55,373 nt of DNA, taken from the NCBI GenBank assembly GCA_018401745.1, contig JAGYJY010000025.1, positions 1 through 55,373 on the forward strand, written 5' to 3'. The notes under the pieces were generated by a model. The model saw nothing but the letters and a program-made list of their open reading frames with translations, searched no databases and had not been told where the DNA came from. Made by a program: the position numbers and the translations under genes. Positions within the stretch are counted from its first letter, which is position 1. Each line of letters starts with the position of its first letter. The stretch comes from Pirellulales bacterium (GTDB lineage: Bacteria; Planctomycetota; Planctomycetia; Pirellulales; UBA1268). Of the stretch, positions 9,312 to 21,506 are shown in pieces.

Positions 9312-11741
9312 GTGGATTCTATGGTGCAGTCGCTCTTCGACCGGCATCGCATGTGGCTTGCGATCGGCATCGCCCTGACCACAGCCGCGGCGTTGTTTGG
9401 CATCTCGCAGCTGCGGCTCGAGGACGACCTCCGCGGCCTGCTGCAGGGCTCGGCCGACGACTTTGCCATGGTTGATCGCGTGGCTGAGCGGTTTGGAACC
9501 CACGATCGCGACTGCATTGTGCGGGCTGATGCCCACGAGGGCGACATCCTCGCTCCGGCAGCCATCAGCGAACTGCGGCGTGTGTGCGATGAGCTTCGCA
9601 AACTCGAGGGGATCGACGAGGTGCACTCGCTCCTCGACGTTCGCCGCACCGGCATGCTGGGTGGACTGCTGACCGCCGTTCCTCGCGGCTACGACCAGGA
9701 AGACGACCCGGAGGTGCTCACCGCGGTCAGGGCTCGGCTCGAAAGCAATCCGCTGATCGCCGGCACCCTGCTGTCGTCGGATGCCACGAGCACCATCATT
9801 CAGCTGCGGCTGGCGGCCGACGTTGCCGAGCCGCGGCAGCTGCCCCATGTCTTGCCCGGCATCGAGGCGGTGCTCGATCGCTACGCCACGACTGGGCCGC
9901 TGTCGTTTGAGCTGACCGGCATGCCGGCGCTGCGGCTGGAAGCTGTCAGGAGCCTTCGCCGCGACATCCTGCTGTTTAACTCCATCGGGGTCGCAGTGGC
10001 GGTGGTGCTCTCGGCGGTGGCAGCCCGCAGCTGGCGGGCCACACTGCTGGCCTGCCTGCCTCCCATGGTGGGGGCGCTCTGGGCCACGGGCCTGCTGGCC
10101 TTGTTTGGTGTGCCGATCAACATGCTGACCTGCATCGTGCCGTCGCTGGCGATGGTCGTGGGCACCTGCGACTCGATCCACTTTATTGAAGACATGCGGC
10201 GGAGCACCCGCCGCGGTGTCGACCCGCGAACGGCCAGCGCCTCGGCCGTGGGCCGCGTGGGGGCTGCCTGCGGGATCACGAGCCTGGTCACCGCCGTCGG
10301 CTTTCTCTCGCTCTCCGTGGCTCGCATCGAGGCCGTTCGCACCTTTGGCCTCGTGGCAGCAGCGGGGGCGGTGGCAAGTTTCCTGGCCGTCACCGCGCTC
10401 ACGCCGCTGATGGCCTCAGACCGGCTGTGGCGCGGCGCCCACCTCGGGCAGTCGCCACGTCGGATTCGACGCTTCGCCTGCGGGCTGACCGCCTGGTCGC
10501 TGCGGCATGCCTGGCCTGTGGCCACCGTCGGCCTGCTGGGCACCGCGGCCCTGCTCTGGGCCTGCGGCGATATCCAGGCCGACAACCGGATCATCGATGC
10601 CCTGCCGAGGGGCGGCTCGGCAGCCCAGACCCTGGCGGGCATCGACCGCGACTTCGGCGGCACGATGGGCGTCGATGTGCTGGTGGCGTGGCCCGACGAC
10701 TTCAGCTGGAACGCCCCTGAGGTCACCGCGGTCATCGAGCAGGTGCATGCGGTGCTGCAGCCGGAAACGGCAGTCTCATCGCCGCTCTCCCTGGCAAGCA
10801 TCACCAGCACGCTCTCCCCCCGCGCTGTCCGGCAGCTCCGACCGGAGCGGCTGGAGAGGTTTCTCGACCTGCCGAGCCGATCGGCTGTCGTCCGCACACG
10901 TGTCCGTGACGACGGCTCACGGCAGCTCGAAGCCGTCTTTGAGCGAATCGACAAAGGCTTGGCGGCGATCCATGACGCCAGGCCGGGCTGGACCATCGAC
11001 CTCGTGGGGGTTCCGGTGGTGTCGGCCCGCAACATCCGTCAGCTGATCAACGACCTGGCGTCGAGCCTCGCGCTTGAGGTGTTTGTCATCGGAGGAATCC
11101 TTGCGGTTGCCTTTCGCTCGAGCCTCGCGGGAATCGTCAGCATGGTGCCAAACCTGTTCCCTCTGGCAGCCGTGGCCGCGGTGCTCACCGCGGCGGGTGG
11201 CTCGCTCGATCCAGCGAGTGTGATCGTCTTCAACGTCTGCCTCGGCCTCTCGGTCGACGACACGGTGCATGTCTTCGCTGCGATCAAACGGCAGCAGCGT
11301 GAGGGGGTCGAGCTGGCCAGTGCGATCCGTCGCGGGATGGTCGAAACCGGCACGCCGATCATTCTTGGCGGCATGGTGCTGGCCGTGGGATTCGCCGGCG
11401 TGATCGCCAGCAGCGTGCCCTCGCTGTCTCGCTTTGGGCTGCTCGCCTCGTCGGCTGCGGTCACCGCCACCTTCGCAGAGCTGGTGCTGCTGCCGGCAAC
11501 GCTGATCGCCGCCTCACGCCTCGTGAACCACCTCCGCAATCAGCCGCACCGCGGCAGCAATCAGCTCCTCGTGGGCAGCGAGGGTGATCCTGACCCGCAG
11601 CCGGCTTTCGGGCCCTGTTGCCGAGACAACCGACACGACATCGGCCAGCAGCCCTCGCTCAAGCAGCGCCCGGGCGACTTCCATGCCGCGGTAGGGTCCA
11701 CCGAGCCGCACGGTGATGACCGGACCGTCCGACTCGGCTGA
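9312..11741 (+). CDS. MMPL/RND superfamily membrane transporter
   Basis: About 809 residues with two RND-type halves. TM1 is WLAIGIALTTAAALFGISQL, followed by a periplasmic loop of about 180 residues, then a five- to six-helix bundle (ILLFNSIGVAVAVVLSAVAA, LLALFGVPINMLTCIVPSLA with MVVGTCDSIHF). The second half starts at AWPVATVGLLGTAALLWAC and ends with LALEVFVIGGILAVAF and VCLGLSVDDTVHVF. GTCDSIHF and SVDDTVHVF are the paired helix-4 Asp motifs for proton coupling. Such pumps export lipids or drugs. The start could be GTG 9312 or ATG 9321; no good ribosome site separates them. After LPATLIAASRLVNH the frame runs on for about 70 odd residues antisense to the neighbouring gene. A stop in another frame at 11524-11526 suggests the true end may be there, after one more indel. 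Confidence 0.88.
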   Translation: MDSMVQSLFDRHRMWLAIGIALTTAAALFGISQLRLEDDLRGLLQGSADDFAMVDRVAERFGTHDRDCIVRADAHEGDILAPAAISELRRVCDELRKLEGIDEVHSLLDVRRTGMLGGLLTAVPRGYDQEDDPEVLTAVRARLESNPLIAGTLLSSDATSTIIQLRLAADVAEPRQLPHVLPGIEAVLDRYATTGPLSFELTGMPALRLEAVRSLRRDILLFNSIGVAVAVVLSAVAARSWRATLLACLPPMVGALWATGLLALFGVPINMLTCIVPSLAMVVGTCDSIHFIEDMRRSTRRGVDPRTASASAVGRVGAACGITSLVTAVGFLSLSVARIEAVRTFGLVAAAGAVASFLAVTALTPLMASDRLWRGAHLGQSPRRIRRFACGLTAWSLRHAWPVATVGLLGTAALLWACGDIQADNRIIDALPRGGSAAQTLAGIDRDFGGTMGVDVLVAWPDDFSWNAPEVTAVIEQVHAVLQPETAVSSPLSLASITSTLSPRAVRQLRPERLERFLDLPSRSAVVRTRVRDDGSRQLEAVFERIDKGLAAIHDARPGWTIDLVGVPVVSARNIRQLINDLASSLALEVFVIGGILAVAFRSSLAGIVSMVPNLFPLAAVAAVLTAAGGSLDPASVIVFNVCLGLSVDDTVHVFAAIKRQQREGVELASAIRRGMVETGTPIILGGMVLAVGFAGVIASSVPSLSRFGLLASSAAVTATFAELVLLPATLIAASRLVNHLRNQPHRGSNQLLVGSEGDPDPQPAFGPCCRDNRHDIGQQPSLKQRPGDFHAAVGSTEPHGDDRTVRLG

Positions 11742-12979
11742 CTCTCCGAGGTCGAGGTCGCTGTCGGCAGCGAGCTTACGGAAAAAGTCAGCCCGTTCGG
11801 CCAGCGACTCCACCCGCCGGTCGTCGTCCGCAACGAGCGCGAGACCTCGGCGGGCAGCCGCCACCGCTGGGGGCGGGCACTCCCCTCCGGCACCGTCGTG
11901 TCCGGCCGTCTCCAGATACCGCACCAGAGGATCACGGCCGGCGAGGTAGCCGCCGCCTCCCCCAGGCTTCGCCACTGCGAGGCAATCCAGAGATCGACGT
12001 CGCGAGGATCGACGCCAGCATGCACCGCGAGGCCCCGACCGCCGCCGAGGGTGCCGAGGGAGTCCGACTCATCCACCACGAGCAAAAAGTCGTGCATTGC
12101 CTTGAGCCGCAGCAACGACGCCAGATCAAGCACAGCGCCAGTGGCGCTGCTGATCGCCTCGACCACAACAACCCGCCGGCGGCTCCGCCCCTGCTCGCTG
12201 CCGAGGAGCCGAGCGAGCTGGCGGCAATCGCGGACGCTAAAGTGCCGGCAGGCGGCGCGGGAGGATTCCGCGGCCCGCACAATCCCAGCCCGGGCATCGC
12301 GGTCGATGAGCAGCAGATCCCCTGCGCCGACGAGCCGGCCGAAGACTGCCGAAAGCGGCCCATGATCGGGAGCCATCGCCACCGCCCGCTCAACGCCGAG
12401 AAACGCAGCCAGCTCTTCTTCAAAGGCATCGATGACGCCGGCGGAGGGCTCTGCCAGCTCCCCTGTGGGCATGCTGCAGCCGAAGCAGTCGATCGCCTCC
12501 TTGGCGGCCGTCACCACATCCGGATGCCAGGCCAGGCCCAGGTAGTCGGTGCTCGTGAGGTTGATGGCCGAGCCTGCCTGCTGCGAGTGTCGCGAGCCGC
12601 GGCGGCGGGGGCCTGTCAGCCGCTCGGTGTCGATCCGGTCCACCAGGTGTCGCTCGATGCGTTGCACCAAATCGTTCCAGCAATCAATGCCCTCAAGCCA
12701 GTCAGGGCGAAACCTCATCTGGTAGCGGCTCTCGATGCGGTGCACCACATCGTGGAAGGCGACGGCATCGATGCCCCAGCTGGCAAAGGAATCTCCCAGC
12801 GCGAGCCTCTCGCCAGCGGGCAGGCGATCGACCTCGGCCTGCACGAGCCGCTCGATAGCCTCGTGGGTGGTCGCCGGCGCCTCATGGACGCTGACAGGAG
12901 CCTCTCCGGGCTGTCGGATTCCGGCAGCTCGAGAGGACTCAGCCGAGCGATCGGCAACGCGTGACGCGGTCGGTGTCAT
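11514..12979 (-). CDS. Degenerate acyl-carrier-like domain fused to an AONS-fold (alpha-oxoamine synthase) domain; frameshifted
   Basis: Start ATG 12979 follows AAGGAGGAG. Residues about 38-115 look like an acyl carrier protein helical bundle (LGDSFASWGIDAVAFHDVVH), but the phosphopantetheine Ser of GxDSL is Ala (GIDAV, residue 72). Residues about 137 onward follow the AONS/KBL fold I PLP family: LTSTDYLGLAWHPDVV, an LE-type helix AFEEELAAFLGVERA, then VVDESDSLGTLGGGRG, where the DEAH signature is DESD. The PLP-lysine motif (TLSKALG) appears as ASQWRSLG, with Arg 337 where Lys is expected. One G missing from the run at 11959-11963 breaks the frame; restored, it continues GGGGYLAGRDPLVRYLE to the normal C-terminal domain ending at 11514. 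Likely a pseudo-enzyme or one with altered chemistry. The carrier-synthase fusion is an inference from motif layout. Confidence 0.7.
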
Positions 12980-13150
12980 GAGTCGGCTCCTCCTTGAAAC
13001 CTTCCCGTGGTCGCAAATGTCACGATCCGGAGGGCCAGCCTGCTCAGCCGCTGCCCGCGTGGATCGACTGCTCCAGTGTGCAGAGCGAGATCGAATATAG
13101 GAAAGGTCAGCACCACACCCAAGCCCCGGGAGGGCCAATCCAACGCGTTT

Positions 13151-15872
<2,722 letters not shown>

Positions 15873-16065
15873 GAAACACTGCCTTCTCAGATGGGGAGAC
15901 AAACCGCCTCAGACCCGCAATGTATCGCGATGGTCGCGTGGAAAAAACTCGGAGAATCGTCGCTCGACTTTTCGGGAGACGCGGTGTATGGTTAGGGCAT
16001 CGAACACAACGATTCTTTTCGGCGGCTGTTCCCCCCCCAAAGACCCACACTTCAAAAGCCGCTCT

Positions 16066-16094
16066 GGCCCCGTGGTTTCCCCAACCACGGGGCC
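16066..16094. terminator. Strong hairpin beyond the beta-repeat protein gene
   Basis: GGCCCCGTGGTT, a five-base loop, and AACCACGGGGCC form a perfect 12-bp stem 42 bp past the stop of the minus-strand gene at 16136. There is no clear T-run on either side, so it may act as an RNA-end stabiliser or a weak, possibly bidirectional, terminator between that gene and acnA. Confidence 0.6.
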
Positions 16095-16135
16095 ATTTCA
16101 ATTTGCAGCTGGTTCGTCTGTGCCTTCAGTGCTTT

Positions 16136-18963
16136 TCAGACCAGCACCGCTTGCCCAAACCTTCGCACGCCGCTGCAGGCTGCCACGGCCGCCGCCGCGA
16201 GGGCCGCGGAAAAAATCCCGGCGGGCTCGGGCACGGCGGTCACCACCCCTGGGCCCCCGCCTCCCGCGGCAAATGCGGTGAGCAGGTCGTCGCCGCTGCC
16301 GAACCCGCCAGCGGCAAAACCGCTCGCGGAAAACCCGCCCGCCAGGTAGTCAGGGGCTCCATAGTTTGGGAAGAGGGCCAGGATGTCGTCGAAGTTGACA
16401 AGGCCGTCGTAGGTAAAGTCGCCTTCCTGCCAGGTGAAGCTCCCCGGCGCGTTGTAGTTGGGGAAGAGGGCGAGAATGTCGTCGAAGTTCACCAGGCCAT
16501 CGAGGTTGCTGTCGCCGAGGGCTGCCCAGGCCACGCTGGCGGCCCCACTGGTGCTGTCGATCAGGTAGCCGACGCCAAACTGGGCATCGGCCGCCGCCAC
16601 GCTCGAGGTGATCCCCGTCTGGCCATCCCACGAGCCCCCGTTGCGGCCGGCGATGATGTCGGCCCGCAGGTCGGCCGGCGAGATACCGCCTGCCGCAATG
16701 TCGACCCGCCCACGGCCCAGGTCGAAGAGCCCGCCGCCAGCATCTTCAGCCACCGAAAGCGACTCCAGCCCAAGCACACGCCGCGTCGACGCATCGAGCG
16801 TTGCCATGCCCGTCTCAATCGACAGGCTGGGAATCGACGCGTCGACAGCCACCTCCAGCCGGCCCCCGGCGACCACGGCCGCGCTCGTGGCAAGCCCGGC
16901 TCCGCTGGCCACGCTGAGCGTGCCCGCCGACACCGTCGTCGTGCCGGTGTGGGTGTTGGCCGCATCGAGCACCAGGCCGCCGTCGCCAGTCTTTGTGAGG
17001 CCGCGGGTGCCCGAGAAAAGCGGATGCCCGGCAGCTGCCTGGGTCTTTGTGCCGGAAGCCACGTCGACCACGACCGGGCCGGTTGGCTCCGCATACGCCG
17101 CCTGCATCAGATAGGCCGGCTCCTTGCTGAGGCCGTTGAAGGAAGCCGACACGAGCTTCATCGACACACTCGTTTCCATCTCGATGCCCTTGAGGGCATT
17201 GAAGCTCGCCAGGGAGTAGAAGCCGATGCCGTTGTGCGCTGCGTCAGCACCCTTGCCATCGCCGAGCACATAGGTGTCGAAGATCGCGTTTGTGATCAGC
17301 GACGTGGTGTCGGTGCGGGTGAGAAAACCACCCAAAAACGCGTCGTCTTCCAGCAGTTCGCTCACCTGCAGAAAGAGCCGCACCCGATTGCCCGCATCGA
17401 GGGCGACCGGAAGCGGGTCGTTGCCGGTCAGCCGCAGGCCGTCGTTGAGGCTGGCGTCGGGGTAAAACCAGTCGGGCTGTCCGTTGACCTGCGTGAAGCC
17501 AAACTCAAACGACGTGTCGGCCGCCACCGTCAGCGTTTCGGCGGTCAGGATCCCCTCGCCGCTGGTGATGCCCACAGGCGCGACGCTGCCCGAGCCGGCG
17601 ATCGACTTGAGAAAGCCTGATCCGTCGATCCCCCGCCGTCGAGCTGCACATGCATCGCGTTGTACACGCCATCAACCCGGGCGACGGCGTTGAGCCGCGG
17701 GCGGACGGTGCCCGCAAAACTGTTGCCTGCCAGGCTGGCAAACACCACGCGGCCGGTGTCGGCCCCCGGGGTCTGCTCGCTGGCTGTGATCGTGAGGCTC
17801 GTTCCGGCATCGCCGAGCAAGGGGCCCGCCAGCAGGATGCCTTCGGCGGCGGGATCTGCTGGGTCGGGCACCGGCGTGTTGGCAATCGCGATCGTGCTGT
17901 CGGCGGTCACAGCAACCGCATTGGCCAACAGCACGGCGGAGCCGGCAGCCTGCCCCAGCGTTCCCCCGGCCAGCGTGATCACCGTCGAAGCATCGCCCCC
18001 AAAGGTGTACTGGCCGCCATCGGTGCCGAGGATCAGTCGGCCGTCCGCCAGCACCTCCACGCCGCTGGTGGCCACCGGGGCGGCGGTCGCGTCGACCAGC
18101 AGCGTGCCGCGGCGAATCAGGGTGCTGCCTGTGTAGGCCTTTTCCAGCTTGTCGGCCAGCGTCGCAGCCGTGGTGTTGAGCCACTGGATGCCGAGCCCGT
18201 TGGAATCGATCACGAGATCGCCCGCGCCCGCCAGCGCCCCATCGAAGCGAACTGTCTCATTGGCTCCCGCGCCAAGGGTCAGCGACGGCCCGATGACCAC
18301 GCTGCCCTCACCTGCCAGGCCGCCCAGGGTGTCGCTGTTGCCGGCGAAGTCGGCCTCCGCAAAGCGAGCCACCGCGAGCACAGACGTGTCGGGGATCACC
18401 TCGTTGCCGCCCGCCTCGAGGCGACCGGCGACCACGCTCGTGAGCCCGCTGTAGCTGTTGCCACTGCTGCCGAGGATCAGCATCCCGTTGCCGGTCTTGA
18501 CGAAACTGGCAGCTCCAACGAGCGGGGCGTTGATCGTCGCAGTGAAGCCGATGTCGGTGACCGCGGCCGTGGCCACCGCCAGCGCGCCGTCGCCGCTGGC
18601 AGCGAGGGTGTAGAGATTGGCGTCAAACGTGAGGCTGGCGGCAGCGAGCGGGTCAGCCAGCGTGACCACGCCAGCGACTCCCTGAAACACCGCATCCGAG
18701 CCGTCCACCCACGCCGCGGCTGCAACCGGGCTCGTGGTCGCCGTCCAGCTGATGCCGTCGGCCGTCCACGACCCGCTGCCGCCGAGCGTTGCCCCGTCGG
18801 CGGTCCAGAGAAGCGTGGCTGCCCCCGCCGGCCCCGGCATCGCGAGCAGCAGGGCGATCGCGGCCACGCTGCGGGAGCATGCCGCCGCCGGCGATCTGGC
18901 TCGGCGAGTGCGTCTTGAGATGTGCATCGACGGCATCCAGGTGCGGATTGACGGCCCCCCCAT
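16136..18963 (-). CDS. Secreted autotransporter-type beta-repeat protein with dockerin-like EF-hands and PEP-CTERM tail; frameshifted
   Basis: The start at 18963 (GAGG 7 nt upstream) gives a long basic lead, then a signal sequence VAAIALLLAMPGPAGAATLL. The body has autotransporter-associated beta-strand repeats: FVKTGNGMLILGSSGNSYSG and LTKTGDGGLVLDAANTHTG with TTTVSAGTLSV. Near the C-terminus two calcium-loop repeats appear (GDSNLDGLVNFDDILALFPN and GDFTYDGLVNFDDILALFPN), as in planctomycetal dockerin-like modules. It closes with VPEPAGIFSAALAAAAVA and a basic end, a PEP-CTERM sorting signal. The two halves are in different frames and join if one base is added in the T-run complementary to 17612-17614 (DQAFLKSIAGSGS). 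About 940 residues when joined. Presumably surface-anchored or exported; ligand unknown. Its upstream side carries the 11-bp CTCAC iterons at 19030-19073. Confidence 0.8.
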
Positions 18964-19029
18964 GAGTCCTCGTCATAGCCAAATGCCCGGTTTTCCGCAA
19001 AGAATCTGCCGCCAGGGAGCGGCCAAAAA

Positions 19030-19073
19030 CTCACGAAAACCTCACGTGCCGCTCACAAAAACCTCACGAAGAA
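19030..19073. promoter_or_regulatory. Four CTCAC iterons at exact 11-bp spacing (locus 1)
   Basis: CTCAC occurs at 19030, 19041, 19052 and 19063, exactly 11 bp apart, so all copies face the same side of the helix. The site lies between the minus-strand beta-repeat gene (67 bp upstream of its start) and the PEP-CTERM island on the plus strand. The same arrangement recurs at 21453, 24706 and 26995. The spacing is that used by OmpR/PhoB-family response regulators, but the binding protein is unknown. Confidence 0.65.
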
Positions 19074-19312
19074 GCTTCTGTGTGAAGTTGCGGGTACCTA
19101 CAACAAGGCCAACACCAACCGAGACCCTGCTTGAAGCCCTCAGTTATCAGGCCAAGGCCGGCTTTGCTCGGCCGATCGACAGAAGCAGGCAGCCTAAGGA
19201 TCCCCGCCCGGGAAACATTCGACTGCTGCTGGTCCCACGGCAGATGTCACGCATTCGCCACCGCCCGCTCATCATTCCTCATCGCCCACCCTCGGTGCCG
19301 ACTGCGGCGGCA

Positions 19313-19770
19313 GGCCATGGGGCTCCCCATGGCAGCGAAAAATACCGCTGATTGGCACGCCGCGTGCTCCGTCTCCTTGGCGGAAGCGGAGTGCTCCTGC
19401 GCAGCCATCGCCTCGATCCCGCGCATAGACCCGCGGACGTGGGCGAAATTGCGGAAAAATAGCGTCCAAAGCCGCTGAAGGTCTCTTCCGAGGCCTCCAG
19501 GAGCTTTGGTGTCACCATCACCGTGCGGGCGGCAGCCGTTCGAGAAATCACGATTTTGGTGAGATATCATCGCTGCGCATTCACCATCATGGTGAGGCCT
19601 GCCGTCCGGCCGTAGCCCGAGAGCGATCCCTTCGGGAAAGCTTCCCGCCGCCGCATGGCCCCCAAACCCCTTGTTTTCCAGCTGAAAACACGCCGCCTGA
19701 GGATCTCACGAAATCCTCATCTTAAGTGGCACGGGGCTCGCTCTCCATCTCGTGCAATGGCCAAGGCCAA
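19313..19770 (+). repeat. Conserved leader block, copy 1, before the first PEP-CTERM gene
   Basis: About 430-460 bp closely matching 21898-22340 and 25151-25600. It includes a dyad pair at 19548-19562 (TCACGATTTTGGTGA, one mismatch to the other copies) and 19581-19595 (TCACCATCATGGTGA), a CGGGAA-AGC-TTCCCG hairpin, a TGTTTTC-CAGCT-GAAAACA hairpin and a GAGGAT..ATCCTC hairpin. Short minus-strand frames in it are not consistently maintained between copies, so I treat it as a non-coding leader or regulatory region. The stretch 19074-19312 before it shows nothing recognisable. Confidence 0.7.
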
Positions 19771-19806
19771 GGCCTTCACGAAATCACTCGCACCTGGAGA
19801 ACGCTG

Positions 19807-20649
19807 ATGTCCCTTCGCACGATGACCCTCCGCCTCTTTGCCATCGCTACCCTCACCGCCTCCGCCGTGACCGTCGGTGCGTGCGGGGCGAAAGCGGCCG
19901 TCGTGCTCGACTACGACCTCAGTAACCTGCCCAACGCGGTCGTGACAACCGTAGCCCCCACCACAGTCGCCCCTGGGCTCGTCGCGACCGACCTCAGCCG
20001 TGGAGTGGGCATTAACGCGACGAACCTCACGAGTGGGTTTTCGTCGAACAACTGGGCGACGACGACGGCCAGCCGGCAAAATGCCATTGATACCAACCAG
20101 TACTTCCAGTTCGGGTTCACGGTTGCCCCGGGAGGCATCGTGTCGCTTCAGCAACTCGACGTCTCCCTCCGCCGATCGGCGATCGCCGCACCGATGAACT
20201 ACGAATGGCAGTACAGCCTCGACGGTTTTGCGACCGGTGGTAGCACGATCTCGGTCGCTGGCTCGCCCTACTACGCATCCGGCGCTTTCACCTATCTTGG
20301 CCGCAGCAGCGGCGACGGGGGTGTCGCCGACAACTTTAACTACATGACGGCAAGTGTCAGCGACCAAAACGCCGGCAACCCCATGCCTCCCCTCGACCTG
20401 ACCGGAATCACCGACCTGCAAAACATCACGGCAGGATCCACCGTCGATTTTCGCCTCTATGCCTGGGGCGATGGCAACGGAGCATCCACCAACACAGTTG
20501 CCCTCGGCCGGAACCTCGGCCCGCAGATCACGGGCGTGGCCGTGCCCGAGCCATCCGGGCTTGCCCTCGCCGGCTGTGGTATCTGCCTGGCCGTCACCGC
20601 TGCCTACCGCCGCCGCAGCAAGCGGACCGCTGAAGCGGTCGCGGCCTGA
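19807..20649 (+). CDS. PEP-CTERM sorting domain protein (cassette 1)
   Basis: A 280-residue exported protein. Start ATG 19807 (TGGAGAA upstream) gives MSLRTMTLRLFAIATLTASA and a signal peptide ending near GAKAAVVLDY. The body is Ser/Thr/Asn-rich, all-beta in character, with LQQLDVSLRRSA, YEWQYSLDGF and STVDFRLYAWGDG resembling a beta-sandwich found in many PEP-CTERM proteins. The tail VAVPEPSGLALAGCGICLAV, then TAAYRRRSKRT, is the PEP motif, hydrophobic segment and basic end cleaved by an exosortase/archaeosortase-type enzyme in this system. No exosortase gene lies in the window. The last 90 bp and the 3' flank are nearly the same as in cassette 2, although the bodies are unrelated. The open frame upstream of 19807 belongs to the leader. 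Confidence 0.88.
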   Translation: MSLRTMTLRLFAIATLTASAVTVGACGAKAAVVLDYDLSNLPNAVVTTVAPTTVAPGLVATDLSRGVGINATNLTSGFSSNNWATTTASRQNAIDTNQYFQFGFTVAPGGIVSLQQLDVSLRRSAIAAPMNYEWQYSLDGFATGGSTISVAGSPYYASGAFTYLGRSSGDGGVADNFNYMTASVSDQNAGNPMPPLDLTGITDLQNITAGSTVDFRLYAWGDGNGASTNTVALGRNLGPQITGVAVPEPSGLALAGCGICLAVTAAYRRRSKRTAEAVAA

Positions 20650-20678
20650 GCTCGCAGCGGGCGGATCGCCGAAAGAGT

Positions 20679-20696
20679 GCCGCGGGTTGCCGCGGC
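20679..20696 (+). terminator. GC-rich hairpin after cassette 1
   Basis: GCCGCGG-GTTG-CCGCGGC, a 7-bp perfect stem 29 bp past the stop codon. The same hairpin follows cassette 2 at 23369-23386. No T-run follows, so a transcript-end role is an inference. Confidence 0.5.
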
Positions 20697-20770
20697 GGGT
20701 GATCACGCGGCCCCGCAGTAACGAGTGCCATCGTCCGAGGGGCGAGGAGAGAAAGGACGAACAACGAAAC

Positions 20771-20835
20771 GTTGCCGTCCCAGAGCCCTCAACGCTCGCC
20801 TTCTCTCTGACATCGACCGTGCGCCGCTCGCTAGG
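20771..20835 (+). pseudogene. Orphan PEP-CTERM tail remnant 1
   Basis: About 120 bp past the stop of cassette 1 the plus strand reads VAVPEPSTLAFSLTSTVRRS in one frame, a PEP motif with the start of its hydrophobic part, but with no gene body, start or full membrane segment. The DNA before it (GACGAACAACGA) is the same as before the second orphan tail at 23462, indicating a common origin of the flank. Confidence 0.65.
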
Positions 20836-20898
20836 ACGCCCGGAGGGCAAAAGTAGCGGATGCCCGAGCGAGCAAGCGGGGGCCGATCCGGATTGAAC

Positions 20899-20969
20899 GG
20901 GACGGGTCCGCGGGGGCCAAAGGCCCCTCGGCTTTGCCGAGGCCGCTTCGCGGCCCGTGGACCCGTCCC
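20899..20969. repeat. 71-nt four-way-junction element, copy 1
   Basis: The outer stem is GGGACGGGTCCGCGG pairing with CCGTGGACCCGTCCC (15 bp, one G-T pair). Inside it sit three adjacent hairpins, GGGCC-AAA-GGCCC, CTCGGC-TTT-GCCGAG and GCCGC-TTC-GCGGC, with no unpaired base at the junction. The same 71 nt occur at 23800, 24039 and 28097. The fold is symmetric enough to form in either RNA strand or as a DNA cruciform. Confidence 0.85.
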
Positions 20970-21035
20970 GCTGTGCACCCCCGGCCGCAGACCGCCGCGC
21001 AGCGGCGGACAGGCCGTCCTTAAAACCGTAAGCGA

Positions 21036-21244
21036 GGGGTGAGCCCGGGGCTGACCCGCCGGCGTATGGGAGCAAGCGACGCCCGGAGGGCCAAGCGCAG
21101 CGGACATCCGAGCGAGCGAGGGCCTGGATGGCCCGCAGCGAGCGTCCGGAGGGGCAGCCCCGGCTCACCAAGCGCAGCGGACATCCGAGCGAGCGAGGGC
21201 CTGAGGCCCGCAGTGAGCGTCCGGAGGCAGCCCGGGCTCACCCC
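21036..21244. repeat. Long inverted repeat enclosing tandem subunits, copy 1
   Basis: The left arm GGGGTGAGCCCGGGGCTG (21036-21053) pairs with the right arm CAGCCCGGGCTCACCCC (21228-21244, one C shorter). Between the arms, units starting GCGCAGCGGACATCCGAGCG repeat at 21095 and 21172. A cleaner single-unit copy with a perfect 18-bp stem lies at 28264-28401. Confidence 0.75.
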
Positions 21245-21452
21245 GAGCGGCCCCGAGCGCTCGGCTCGTCAACGCGGGCTCACCCCGAGCGACCCGGCGC
21301 GTTTCGCGAAGCTACCTCCGCGTGGGCCGCCAACCGCCCTCGGCATGACGCTCACCGCCAAAGCGGCCGGGCCGACAAAAGCTCTCCCGTCTTTTGCGGC
21401 GGCTGCGACGTGAGCCAGCGGCCGCGGCCTGAGCCTTCTCAAAAAACCGAAA

Positions 21453-21506
21453 CTCACAAAACCCTCACGTGAGGCTCATCAACCCCTCACAGTGAGGCCC
21501 TATCTT
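21453..21506 (+). promoter_or_regulatory. CTCAC iterons plus -10-like hexamer (locus 2)
   Basis: CTCAC at 21453, 21464, CTCAT at 21475 and CTCAC at 21486, each exactly 11 bp apart. The second and fourth repeats lie in dyads (CCTCACGTGAGG at 21463-21474 and CCTCACAGTGAGG at 21485-21497). A TATCTT hexamer follows at 21501, a spacing like that of PhoB-type activated promoters where operators replace the -35 box. This would start a transcript with a leader of about 980 nt before the cassette 2 ATG. Confidence 0.6.

Larger units (their letters stand above)
20836..21303. repeat. GC-rich structured repeat block, copy 1
   Basis: An array of palindromic units shared with 23640-24547 and 28085-28401. 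In order: a CCCGGAGGGC unit, the 71-nt four-way-junction element (20899-20969), a CCGCCGC-GCA-GCGGCGG hairpin inside a CGGCC/GGCCG stem, then a long inverted repeat (21036-21244) with two 77-bp internal repeats starting at 21095 and 21172. Frames through it give low-complexity Arg/Gly/Pro/Ala peptides and are not credible proteins. Confidence 0.8.
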
